Shown: in pieces, positions 29,931 to 38,635 of the stretch | Position numbering within the stretch: the stretch's first letter is position 1 | Layout: each line of letters starts with the position of its first letter | DNA from: Desulfovibrionaceae bacterium | Lineage (GTDB): Bacteria > Desulfobacterota > Desulfovibrionia > Desulfovibrionales > Desulfovibrionaceae | Direction of reading: 5' to 3' | Assembly: GCA_029011315.1 (NCBI GenBank) | Contig: JAQXLA010000005.1 | Span: 123,345-187,344 of the forward strand | DNA: 64,000 nucleotides | Program-made: the position numbers and the translations under genes | The notes under the pieces: generated by a model | Database searches by the model: none | Told to the model about the DNA's origin: nothing | The model's input: only the letters and a program-made list of their open reading frames with translations

Positions 29931-31375
29931 TGAGCCACCTGTCGTATTTCCGGAATGCAGAATGCCGCATAGGCCGCAGCTCCGCCAAAAGATGCTGCGG
30001 CGATGCTGACCGCATCCGATGCTGTTTGTGACAAAAGAAGCAGGGCAACAGCAATCATTGCTGTATTGCCAAGACAATACCTGAATAGAGAATGCAGAAG
30101 CAGCAGGTTTCTTTTCAGGCGCAATGTTCTTCGAAGGAGAAGGACATACAGCCATAGCCCGATGCTTGCGGAACATGGGGCGGCCAGCATTGTCATGGAT
30201 TCAAAAAAGCCAAAAAGGCAACAGCATCCTGAAGCGGCTAGCAGGCAGCATACGCCGGACATTGCAGTTCTGCCCCGGATATTGAGAATTTGAGATGCTG
30301 AGATAAAATGTCTGGAAAGCGCATAGGCCGGCAGACATGGAGCGATCCAGAAAAGTGCCGTCGCTGTTTGCTCAACAGCAAGATCATCAAAAGCTCCTCT
30401 GCCGAACAGAAGCGAAGCGACAGGCCGGGACAGGATCATGATTCCGCACGCTGCCGGAACAGTCAGCATCAAGGTCCATTTTTCAAAAATATGCAGTCGT
30501 TCCCTGAGCTTTTCTCTTTGCTTTTCCATTGAGGCTAGCGAAGGTGCTGCGGCAGCCGCGACGGCAGATCCGAGAACGCCAACTGGAAGTTCCAGAATAC
30601 GTTCCGCATAAAAGACAGCTGCCGAACAGCCGTCCGCAAGCAGAGTTGCTTCTGATGACACGATAAGAAAGGTTATTTGTGGAACGGCTGCGCAGAATAG
30701 GCCATACGGAACAGGGCGAAGCAGGCTGAGATTGGCAAATGAGAGAGAAAAGAGGACGCAGGCTTTTCGGCGCAACAGAAGATATTGTCCTACGCCTCCA
30801 AGAAAGACGCCGATAGCAATGCAGAGTGCAGCTGAAGCACCGAGCGGAAACGAGAGAAAAGCCGCAGCGATGACAATGATATTAAAGAGCGCAGGAGTCA
30901 GAGCTGTCAGCCGAAACTCTCCCATACTGTGCATCAGGGACATATAGACCGAAGTAAGAACAGCAAAGAACACGTATGGCAGTGCGCATCGAAACAGAAG
31001 AGCCGCTTCCACAAGAAAAGGAGCTTCAAGGCCTGGAGCAATGGCGCGCACCAGCTGTTCGGCAAAAAACATGGCAAACAGCGAAGGGAGCAGTGCCGAA
31101 AGAACGATCCATCCTCCGTAGGCTCCGGCAAGGCGGGATCGTTTTTGGGCAGACGGTTCCTTGGAGCACAGCACGGTAAGCGGCAGAGAGAGCGTCCCCT
31201 CTCCATAAAGCCGCCGGAATAAAAAGGGAATGCGGAGAGCGGCAGAGAGAGCGTCACCAGAAGAAGAGCCACCAACAAGCCATGCACAGAGTGCGTCTCT
31301 TACAAAACCAAGCAGACGTGACAGCAGTGTGCCGAGGCAAGAATCCGAAAAGGCCAGAACAGAAGGCTTTAGCAT
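29912..31375 (-). CDS. murJ: lipid II flippase MurJ
   Basis: SCLGTLLSRLLGFVRDALCAWLVGG, 14-TM MviN pattern (DALSAALRIPFLFRRLYGEGTLS). Confidence 0.93.
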   Translation of the reverse strand: MLKPSVLAFSDSCLGTLLSRLLGFVRDALCAWLVGGSSSGDALSAALRIPFLFRRLYGEGTLSLPLTVLCSKEPSAQKRSRLAGAYGGWIVLSALLPSLFAMFFAEQLVRAIAPGLEAPFLVEAALLFRCALPYVFFAVLTSVYMSLMHSMGEFRLTALTPALFNIIVIAAAFLSFPLGASAALCIAIGVFLGGVGQYLLLRRKACVLFSLSFANLSLLRPVPYGLFCAAVPQITFLIVSSEATLLADGCSAAVFYAERILELPVGVLGSAVAAAAAPSLASMEKQREKLRERLHIFEKWTLMLTVPAACGIMILSRPVASLLFGRGAFDDLAVEQTATALFWIAPCLPAYALSRHFISASQILNIRGRTAMSGVCCLLAASGCCCLFGFFESMTMLAAPCSASIGLWLYVLLLRRTLRLKRNLLLLHSLFRYCLGNTAMIAVALLLLSQTASDAVSIAAASFGGAAAYAAFCIPEIRQVAQWYQHR

Positions 31376-32358
31376 GATTCCGTCAGGGCCACCGCCTGTT
31401 TTTTCCCCTCTTTGCGACAGTATCCGTTCCAGAAATCTCCGGCTGAAAGCGTCTTTCCTCCTGCTGGACGCAGTGATGCGACCCCATATATGCCTTGCCC
31501 GCATACGATCCGGAGCAATCCGTCTTCAGGCTCGAGCAGTGTTCCAGGTACGTCTTCCGAGGACTGATCAATGACTTTTCCAGATACGATTTTTACAAGC
31601 ATCGGTTTCCTTTCGGGAAGATGGAGTACTGTCCGTGCTCCGGGCCAAGGCGTTACGGCGCGCACTGTAGCATGAATTTTGGAAGAACTTTCTTCCCAGT
31701 GGATGATGCCATCTGCCGGAGTGATTTTGTCTGCATAGGTCGCCAAAGCAGAATCCTGAGGCAGTTCAGCAAGTTGTCCATATTTTAATAGGAATAATAC
31801 AGTTTCAGACATTAACTTTCCGCCAAGATCCGCAAGTCTGTCATGAAGTGTTTCAGCCGTATCATTCTGACTGATGGCGAGAGCCCTCTGCATAACAATA
31901 GGTCCGGTATCCAGGCCTTTTTCCATATGCATGATGGTGATTCCCGTTACACAATCACCATTCATCAGGGCTCTTTGAATAGGAGCCGCCCCTCTGTATT
32001 TTGGCAAAAGCGAAGCATGCACATTGTAGGATCCAAATTTTGGCACATCCAATACTGTCTGCGGTAAAATCAATCCGTATGCCGCTACAATGACAAGATC
32101 CGGTTTCAGGCTTTTGAGCTTTTTCAGTTCCATGTCACCTTCAGCACCGCGAAAGGATTCTGGTTGAAAAACAGGAATATGGAGAGAGAGAGCCAGTTCC
32201 TTCACCGGAGAATGACGGAGGTGATGTCCTCTGCCTGCTGGTCGATCGGGCTGCGTGTATACGGCATCAATATGGCAGCCTTCTGTCGCAGCAATATGGT
32301 TCAGGACTGCTGCGGCAAAATCCGGAGTTCCCATAAATACGATGCTGCAGTCTGTCAT
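31369..32358 (-). CDS. fmt: methionyl-tRNA formyltransferase
   Basis: IVFMGTPDFAAAVLNHI; HASLLPKYRGAAPIQRALMNGD. Confidence 0.96.
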   Translation of the reverse strand: MTDCSIVFMGTPDFAAAVLNHIAATEGCHIDAVYTQPDRPAGRGHHLRHSPVKELALSLHIPVFQPESFRGAEGDMELKKLKSLKPDLVIVAAYGLILPQTVLDVPKFGSYNVHASLLPKYRGAAPIQRALMNGDCVTGITIMHMEKGLDTGPIVMQRALAISQNDTAETLHDRLADLGGKLMSETVLFLLKYGQLAELPQDSALATYADKITPADGIIHWEESSSKIHATVRAVTPWPGARTVLHLPERKPMLVKIVSGKVIDQSSEDVPGTLLEPEDGLLRIVCGQGIYGVASLRPAGGKTLSAGDFWNGYCRKEGKKQAVALTESC

Positions 32359-32879
32359 CTGCGCCCTCCGGTTCGTCCGGCAAGGCGTTTTTTGAGCTTT
32401 TCTGTATACAGGCGGCGTTTCAGGCGGCTGATTCGATCCAGGAACACTTTGCCATCCAGATGATCCGTCTCATGTTGCAGGCAGACAGACAGGAGACCTT
32501 CAGCCTCTCCTGAGATTTCCTTTCCATTCAGATCAAGTGCCTTGTACAAAACTTTTGCGTATCGGACGACGTTGGAACGGTAATCTCGTACGGAGAGGCA
32601 GCCTTCTTCACCTTCCACAAAACCTTCAGATTCCACAGGGGTAAGCTCAGGATTAATCAGAATCCGCAGGTCCTCCCTTTTTTCTGGTCCTGTAATGTCA
32701 ATGACGACCATGCGGATTAAACGGCCTATTTGAGGAGCCGCGAGACCGATTCCGTCCGCTTTGTACATGGTTTCTGTCATATCTTGCGCAAGCTGACGAA
32801 TTTCATCGGTAATTTCTGTAACAGGTTCGCTTTTCTGTTCCAGAAGAGGATCGGGATAATAAAGTATGGGCAGGATCAT
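32355..32879 (-). CDS. def: peptide deformylase
   Basis: GIGLAAPQIG, EGCLSV, QHETDHLDGKVF motifs. Confidence 0.96.
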   Translation of the reverse strand: MILPILYYPDPLLEQKSEPVTEITDEIRQLAQDMTETMYKADGIGLAAPQIGRLIRMVVIDITGPEKREDLRILINPELTPVESEGFVEGEEGCLSVRDYRSNVVRYAKVLYKALDLNGKEISGEAEGLLSVCLQHETDHLDGKVFLDRISRLKRRLYTEKLKKRLAGRTGGRR

Positions 32880-33017
32880 GGGAACTCCGATATTTGCATT
32901 ACAGTCTGGTTTCTATTGAAGACGTTAAAACAGCTTTGGAAATAGCTGGACGTTCTGGTTTATTTTTCAGTATGATACGTAGCCTTTTGATGCTTGTCCA
33001 GTTTTGGAGATTTTTTC

Positions 33018-33995
33018 ATGATACAAAGAAATCTTCCTTTTTCTCCAAATGCTCCGTGGCTGGCTCCGCTTGCCGGCTGGTCGGATTTGCCGTTTCGTCT
33101 GCTTTGCCGTCAGCTTGGTGCTGCGGTTTGCTGTACAGAAATGATCAGTGCCAAGGGATTGCTTTATCAGAGTTCCGGAACGATGCCGTTGCTACAGACC
33201 TGTTTGGACGATTCTCCTCTGGTCGTGCAGCTCTTTGGCAGTGAAGCTTCATGCATGGGAGAAGCTGCCTCAAAGCTGAAAGAATCGGGATTTTCTTTTT
33301 TTGACTGCAATATGGGGTGTTCTGTGCCAAAGGTTGCGAAAACGGGTTCGGGATCGGCAATGATGCGCCATCCTGAGAATGCTTTTCGTGTCGCTGAGGC
33401 TTTAATTGCTGCGGCAGGCAGAAAAAAAGTCGGATTCAAAATGCGGTTAGGATGGGACGGTTCTTCGGAAAACTGGCTTGAGATAGCCAGAACTCTGGAA
33501 CAGCTTGGAGCAGGGTGGATTACGTTGCATCCCCGTACGGCTGTACAGGGATTTTCCGGGATAGCCAAGCGTCAGGCTTTGCGTGAGCTGAAGCAAGCAC
33601 TTCGTATTCCTGTGATCGCTAGCGGCGATCTGTTTTTCGCTCAGGACGGTCTGTCATGTATTTATGAAACAGGAGTTGATACGGTCATGTATGCCAGAGG
33701 CGCCTTGAACGATCCCCGGATTTTCATGGCGCACCGCAGTCTGCTCTCCGGCATTTCCTGTAAACCTGTTCCAAACACATTAGATCTTATTCGAAAGCAT
33801 GTTTCCCTGATGAAGACCTTCTCGGCAGAGACTGTTTCATTGCTGAAGCTGCGTACTGTTATTCCAAGATATATTCGGGATTCCGAAGGATCCAAGCAGC
33901 TGAGAATGAGAGTCATTCAATGCTCGGATTGGGAGGAACTTGAGACCATACTTCTGGAGTATGAGGATTTTTTAGGATCCTGTCACACAACATAG
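33018..33995 (+). CDS. dus: tRNA-dihydrouridine synthase family protein
   Basis: LAPLAGWSDLPFR, FFDCNMGCSVPKVAKTGSGSAMM, VDTVMYARGALNDPRIF. Confidence 0.92.
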   Translation: MIQRNLPFSPNAPWLAPLAGWSDLPFRLLCRQLGAAVCCTEMISAKGLLYQSSGTMPLLQTCLDDSPLVVQLFGSEASCMGEAASKLKESGFSFFDCNMGCSVPKVAKTGSGSAMMRHPENAFRVAEALIAAAGRKKVGFKMRLGWDGSSENWLEIARTLEQLGAGWITLHPRTAVQGFSGIAKRQALRELKQALRIPVIASGDLFFAQDGLSCIYETGVDTVMYARGALNDPRIFMAHRSLLSGISCKPVPNTLDLIRKHVSLMKTFSAETVSLLKLRTVIPRYIRDSEGSKQLRMRVIQCSDWEELETILLEYEDFLGSCHTT

Positions 33996-34135
33996 CGCAA
34001 TACTATTAAAAAACGTGCAAAGACAAAATTTTTATTGACAGAAAATTGGGTTAGATATACCTACCAAAAAAGTAGTTGTTTTGTTCATCGTTTTAATGCG
34101 ATGTAATGAACAGGAGTTTTAAGGAGGATGCTGTA

Positions 34136-34240
34136 ATGTTTTTATGGCAGCAGGTTATCGGAAATAGGGAATTGGAAAAGCAGGAATATTCTGATTTTTA
34201 TATGCTTCGATGTATGCGAATGTCTTGCTGTTTTGAGTGA
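34136..34240 (+). CDS. putative 34-aa Cys/Met-rich leader peptide (uORF) upstream of the YeiH-type exporter
   Basis: Shine-Dalgarno AAGGAGG (34121-34127), 8 nt, ATG; MFLWQQVIGNRELEKQEYSDFYMLRCMRMSCCFE*. Not in the supplied ORF track because of its size. Confidence 0.5.
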   Translation: MFLWQQVIGNRELEKQEYSDFYMLRCMRMSCCFE

Positions 34241-34278
34241 AGAACGAGATTGGTAGTTATTCATTAGTTCATTATCAA

Positions 34279-34318
34279 AATACACCAAAATGTATTGAGT
34301 CGTTGTCAGGGAGCAACG
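34279..34318 (+). promoter_or_regulatory. two hairpins in the exporter leader, the second placing the SD in its loop
   Basis: AATACA-ccaaaa-TGTATT (34279-34296) and CGTTGT-caggga-GCAACG (34301-34318). The loop carries AGGGA, the likely SD for ATG 34325. Confidence 0.45.
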
Positions 34319-34324
34319 CAGAAT

Positions 34325-35680
34325 ATGAGCAACAATAATACTCAGGATAATATCGTTCATGCTGAAACGTTTCAGTGGAGCGATTTATGGAAACAGGAAG
34401 ACTGGCTGGCGAACTGGATTGGTTTTGTGGTCATTGCATTGGCAGCCATTGGAGTTATCTCTGGGAGTTTTGATTTTAGCGCGGCCAAGTTTTCAACTTG
34501 GGGAAATGGTGTAAGCCCGTTTTCCCAGTTTCATTTCGGGCTTTTGTGGAAACTGATTCTGACGTTTGTCATTTTTGGCATCCTGTTTACGGTGAGCAAT
34601 GCCCTGCAAGGCATCTCTGCCAGAAAATATGTGCCGGCCTTTTTGGGACTGTTTGTGCTGGCAGTGATTGTTCGGTTTATCAGTGCGGAATACACGTTGC
34701 ATCATTATCTTGAATGGGCGTTTTTTTCTCTGCTTGTTGGGCTGATTGTAGCCAATACCGTAGGCGTTCCGAATTGGCTTCGTCCTGCCGTTCAAACGGA
34801 ATTTTATATTAAAGCCGGCCTGGTCATTATGGGCTTTTCGGTTCTGTTTTCTAATATTGTCAATTTTGGCTTATACGGTCTTGGTATTGCATGGCTTGTG
34901 ACACCTGTTGTCATTCTCTTTATGTGGTGGTTTGGAACGCGCGTTCTCAAAATGTCAAATAAGCCTTTTGTGATTACGATTGCGACAGCGACATCTGTCT
35001 GCGGAACTTCGGCGGCCATTGCTGTCGGAGCGGCAAGCAGAGCCAAAAAGGACGATCTCTCTCTGGCTGTTTCCATTTCCATTATCTTTACTGTGCTGAT
35101 GATGGTCTTTGAGCCAATCATCATCCGGACTCTTGGTCTCGGTGAGATTATGGGCGGTGCCCTTATAGGTGGTACTGTGGATTCTACAGGTGCGGTAACC
35201 GTTGCTGGCACTGCTCTTGGTCCGACAGCGCAGACTGTTGCTGTTCTGGTAAAATCCATTCAGAATATTCTTATTGGTTTTATCGCTTTTGCCGTTGCGA
35301 TTTTTTTTGCTACCGGAGCCGATAGCGGCGAGAAAAGAAATGTGGGCATTGGCGAAATCTGGTATAGACTTCCCAAATTTATTTTGGGCTTTTTTATCGC
35401 TTCTCTGTTGGCATCATTCTTTTTTGTCCCTGAATATGGCAAGGAAACGGTTTCAGGCATTAACAAAGTGCTGGGTCAGTATAAAAACTGGGCTTTTGTT
35501 CTGGCTTTTACCAGTATTGGCTTGGAAACAAACTTTAGGGAACTGAAAGAGCAATTTCGCGGGGGCAAACCGCTGACGTTGTATGTTGTAGGGCAAACAT
35601 TCAATATTATTTTGACATTTGCCGCAGTTTGGCTGTTTCTGTCGGGAAAAATTTTCCCTCTGCCGAATTTAGTTGGATGA
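34325..35680 (+). CDS. YeiH/UPF0324 family putative sulfate/sulfite exporter
   Basis: ~10-TM protein; VCGTSAAIAVGAASRAKKDDLSLAVSISIIFTVLMM, GALIGGTVDSTGAV, TNFRELKEQFRGGKPLTLYVVGQTFN. Confidence 0.87.
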   Translation: MSNNNTQDNIVHAETFQWSDLWKQEDWLANWIGFVVIALAAIGVISGSFDFSAAKFSTWGNGVSPFSQFHFGLLWKLILTFVIFGILFTVSNALQGISARKYVPAFLGLFVLAVIVRFISAEYTLHHYLEWAFFSLLVGLIVANTVGVPNWLRPAVQTEFYIKAGLVIMGFSVLFSNIVNFGLYGLGIAWLVTPVVILFMWWFGTRVLKMSNKPFVITIATATSVCGTSAAIAVGAASRAKKDDLSLAVSISIIFTVLMMVFEPIIIRTLGLGEIMGGALIGGTVDSTGAVTVAGTALGPTAQTVAVLVKSIQNILIGFIAFAVAIFFATGADSGEKRNVGIGEIWYRLPKFILGFFIASLLASFFFVPEYGKETVSGINKVLGQYKNWAFVLAFTSIGLETNFRELKEQFRGGKPLTLYVVGQTFNIILTFAAVWLFLSGKIFPLPNLVG

Positions 35681-35703
35681 TATTCAAATTGACATGATTA
35701 ACA

Positions 35704-35735
35704 GGCCCCTCCGGAATTCGTACTGGCGGGGCCGT
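35704..35735 (+). terminator. candidate terminator downstream of the exporter
   Basis: GGCCCCTCC/GGCGGGGCC (one G-T) followed by GTTTATT. Confidence 0.5.
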
Positions 35736-35763
35736 TTATTAAGTGCAAGCTCTGGGACGATAT

Positions 35764-36087
35764 ATGCTGAAGAAAATCAACCTGATTATCACGGTGCTGG
35801 CTGTTGTGTCTGCTCTGTATATTATGGCCAATGGTTTGGGGCTGATCGCAGGACTTGATTTTGGAGCCGGATCCTATTTTTATGCTGATATTCCAAATTT
35901 TTCTCAGTATACGGATAAAACAGTTTATATCTCGGAAACTCCAATGTGGCTTTTGATCTGCTTGTTTTTGATCTGGGGCTGGTTGATGTACCGTATATGG
36001 ACGTATCTGGCATGCAGGACGAAGAGCCATGCAGAAGATCCTTTAGAGATGCTTTCAAAAAACGATATCGTCAATTCTATAAAATGA
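35764..36087 (+). CDS. hypothetical two-TM membrane protein
   Basis: Two hydrophobic helices flanking a YFYADIPNFSQYTDKTVYISETP segment; co-directional between the exporter and the AsrC-like gene. Confidence 0.7.
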   Translation: MLKKINLIITVLAVVSALYIMANGLGLIAGLDFGAGSYFYADIPNFSQYTDKTVYISETPMWLLICLFLIWGWLMYRIWTYLACRTKSHAEDPLEMLSKNDIVNSIK

Positions 36088-36103
36088 AAACAGGGGGCAA
36101 AAT

Positions 36104-36988
36104 ATGGTGAAGCCTGATTTTAATGTGCTCAAAAGGCATTGCTTTATGCTGCAGCAGAATAAGAAAACCGTTTCCATCCGTATTCATATTGTTGGAGGAC
36201 GCGTAACGGCTGATCAATTGGAGAATGCAGCGGCAGCATCCAGGAAATATGGAAGGGGTTTTGTGCATCTGACATCTCGCCAAAGTATTGAAATTCCCCA
36301 CATTCCTGTCGAAACAATCGATGAAGTCCGGGAGTTTTTGCACAAGGGGGATAATGTTCCGGGTATCTGCGGTCCGGGGCTGCGTACGATAACAGCCTGC
36401 CAGGGATCTGAAGTATGCGGCAGCGGCTGCATTGAGACATATGCGCTCGCCCGAGAGCTTGATAAGCGGTATTTTGATAGGGAGTTGCCTCATAAACTCA
36501 AAATCGGCATTACGGGTTGTCCGAACAATTGCCTGAAAACAGAGGAAAACGATATCGGCATCAAAGGTGCATGGAAATGCAGATGGAAAAAGGATTCATG
36601 TATCCGATGCGGGCTGTGTGTTAAAGCCTGCAAAAAGCAGGCTTTAACACTGACAGATCAGGGGACGATCCAACGTAATTCTCGCAAGTGCAATTTATGT
36701 GGACGATGCGCAAAGGTTTGTCCAAAGAGGGCGTATGACGTAACTCAGGGCTGGATCGTATCGTTTGGGGGGACGTTTGGAACCCGTATTATCAAAGGCA
36801 AAAGTATTATTCCCTTTATTTCTGAGCATGATGCGCTTCTTGCAGTCTGCGATGCTACGGTTTCCTTCTTTGCGGAAGAGGCAAAACCGAAAGAGCGGCT
36901 GGCAGGAACGATTGAGCGTATTGGCAAAAGTGCTTTCACGCAAAAAATTCGGGCTGCATACGAGAATTCCCGGAAGGCGTCTGATTAG
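36104..36988 (+). CDS. AsrC-like siroheme sulfite reductase-family protein with two ferredoxin motifs
   Basis: Siroheme/4Fe-4S motifs ACQGSEVCGSGC and GCPNNC; CIRCGLCVKACKKQ and CNLCGRCAKVCPKR. Confidence 0.87.
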   Translation: MVKPDFNVLKRHCFMLQQNKKTVSIRIHIVGGRVTADQLENAAAASRKYGRGFVHLTSRQSIEIPHIPVETIDEVREFLHKGDNVPGICGPGLRTITACQGSEVCGSGCIETYALARELDKRYFDRELPHKLKIGITGCPNNCLKTEENDIGIKGAWKCRWKKDSCIRCGLCVKACKKQALTLTDQGTIQRNSRKCNLCGRCAKVCPKRAYDVTQGWIVSFGGTFGTRIIKGKSIIPFISEHDALLAVCDATVSFFAEEAKPKERLAGTIERIGKSAFTQKIRAAYENSRKASD

Positions 36989-37003
36989 CCTGAATGCTCA
37001 ATG

Positions 37004-37402
37004 CTAATAAATCGGAAATCCGTCCAGCACGCAGATATTTGGAATATCCGGACGTTTCTTTTGTAGAATTTCTGCTGCGACGCTGGCTCTGCGTCCTGAA
37101 CGGCAGTAGATCAGAATCGGCTTATCGCCGGGGAGTTCATTGACTCGCGTCTCCAGTTCCTGGAGAGGCAGCAGCACAGCCCCTTTCAAATGTTGTTTGG
37201 CATATTCTTCCGGCGTGCGTACGTCGAGCAATAGCAGCGGCTCGCTGTTCGATGCCAGCAGCTTCCTGGCCTGTTCCGGTGTAAGCGAGCAATTTGCAGG
37301 CATATTTGAAAAAATCATGTGGCTTTTCTCCATAGACAGGGCTTCTGTGCTGCATATCTGCAGACACAAGAGGACTGCAAGAATAAAAAGATGCTGTTGC
37401 AT
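37004..37402 (-). CDS. exported rhodanese-like protein
   Basis: Signal peptide; LLLDVRTPEEYAKQHLKGAVLLPLQELETRV...ILIYCRSGRRASVAAEIL. Confidence 0.87.
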   Translation of the reverse strand: MQQHLFILAVLLCLQICSTEALSMEKSHMIFSNMPANCSLTPEQARKLLASNSEPLLLLDVRTPEEYAKQHLKGAVLLPLQELETRVNELPGDKPILIYCRSGRRASVAAEILQKKRPDIPNICVLDGFPIY

Positions 37403-37478
37403 AGATAGATTTTTGTTCGATTGGTCAGGAGCTGTGGGATGATTGGTCATTATCCATTCAGGGATTTATGAATCTTAT

Positions 37479-37517
37479 ATAAAAAGCAGAAAATCTTGAA
37501 GATTTTCTGCTTTTTAT
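37479..37517 (-). terminator. terminator of infA (symmetric)
   Basis: 18-bp stem ATAAAAAGCAGAAAATCT-TGA-AGATTTTCTGCTTTTTAT. Confidence 0.9.
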
Positions 37518-37536
37518 CTTTGGATAGGAAATGGAT

Positions 37537-37755
37537 TTACTTCATGCGGTAGGTGATGCGTCCGCGAGTTAAATCATAGGGAGATAATTCGACTTTTACA
37601 CGATCACCGGGAAGAATGCGGATATAGAATTTTCTCATTTTTCCGGAAATATGCGCCAGTACAGTATGACCGTTTTCCAATTCGACCTGAAACATCGCGT
37701 TGGGCAGGGCTTCCTGAACGACGCCGTCCACTTCAATGGCATCTTCTTTAGGCAT
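37537..37755 (-). CDS. infA: translation initiation factor IF-1
   Basis: [70 protein letters not shown]. Confidence 0.96.
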   Translation of the reverse strand: MPKEDAIEVDGVVQEALPNAMFQVELENGHTVLAHISGKMRKFYIRILPGDRVKVELSPYDLTRGRITYRMK

Positions 37756-37922
37756 GGAATCTCCATATTGCTGCATCAAAGACACAGCCATTTTTTTCCG
37801 GTTCTTATAGTCTTGTATTCTTGTTCATGTCAAGACTCTGGCTTAAGGAATCTGTCACTTGACAATCCTGCTCGGGATATTGTTTGATAAAACATCTCTG
37901 AAAATAAGGAGAAAAATACGTC

Positions 37923-38309
37923 ATGTCTTCGTGCTCCTGCAAAGCTTTTACAGCTGCTCTCATATTCTCTGTCTTGTTGCTTTTCTCCGCAGGGGAAAGT
38001 CATGCATCTTCTCATGAAGCCGGAGTCGTGACCGGAGGAGATTGGATGCAGACGCCGCTTTCTGAAAAGCAGGCCTTTCTATGCGGAATCGTCATGACTT
38101 TTGAAATGGAAAAAGGACTGGCTGAACAGACCGGTAAAAAGGTTCCTCCTTTGGCTTCTGATTGGTGCAAGGCTTTTGGAGGCGCATCGATTGCTTCAGT
38201 GGTTTCACAAATGGATGAATGGCTTACTGCTCATCCCGGCAACGAATCTCGGCATATCTTTGATCTCCTTTGGAAGGAATTGGTTCTGCCAACGTTAACC
38301 CGCAAGTAA
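37923..38309 (+). CDS. hypothetical exported protein
   Basis: Signal peptide (AALIFSVLLLFSAGESHAS); RBS AAGGAG upstream. Confidence 0.68.
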   Translation: MSSCSCKAFTAALIFSVLLLFSAGESHASSHEAGVVTGGDWMQTPLSEKQAFLCGIVMTFEMEKGLAEQTGKKVPPLASDWCKAFGGASIASVVSQMDEWLTAHPGNESRHIFDLLWKELVLPTLTRK

Positions 38310-38322
38310 GTTAAGAGGTATT

Positions 38323-38568
38323 GTGATGAAGAGAACTGCTGCTTTAGTGTTAACTGGAACATTGCTGGTATCTTCTTTTGGCGCAGTTTCCTGTTCAGAA
38401 ATCGGAACACTGGAGAGATATACGCTGGTTGGAACAGGTGTGGGCGCATTGAGCGGACTTGGAATCGGTGCGCTTGCCGGAAGCCATTATCTTACCGGAA
38501 CGCTGGTCGGCGGCGGCCTTGGTGCGGTCATCGGCGGATTGCTGGGTTACTATCAGGAACAGAATTGA
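38323..38568 (+). CDS. glycine-zipper lipoprotein-like small protein
   Basis: Lipobox-like SSFGAVSC; GTGVGALSGLGIGALAGSHYLTGTLVGGGLGAVIGGLLG. Confidence 0.77.
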   Translation: MMKRTAALVLTGTLLVSSFGAVSCSEIGTLERYTLVGTGVGALSGLGIGALAGSHYLTGTLVGGGLGAVIGGLLGYYQEQN

Positions 38569-38635
38569 TTTCATCATAACAGAGGTAATCGGTGCGGCGT
38601 GTTAGTTGCCTGGCTTCCTTAGATGGAAATACCGG

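Noticed and set aside
34128-34136. ATG CTG TAA mini-ORF overlapping the leader peptide start
   Set aside because: The SD abuts this ATG with no spacer; the ATG at 34136 has proper spacing.
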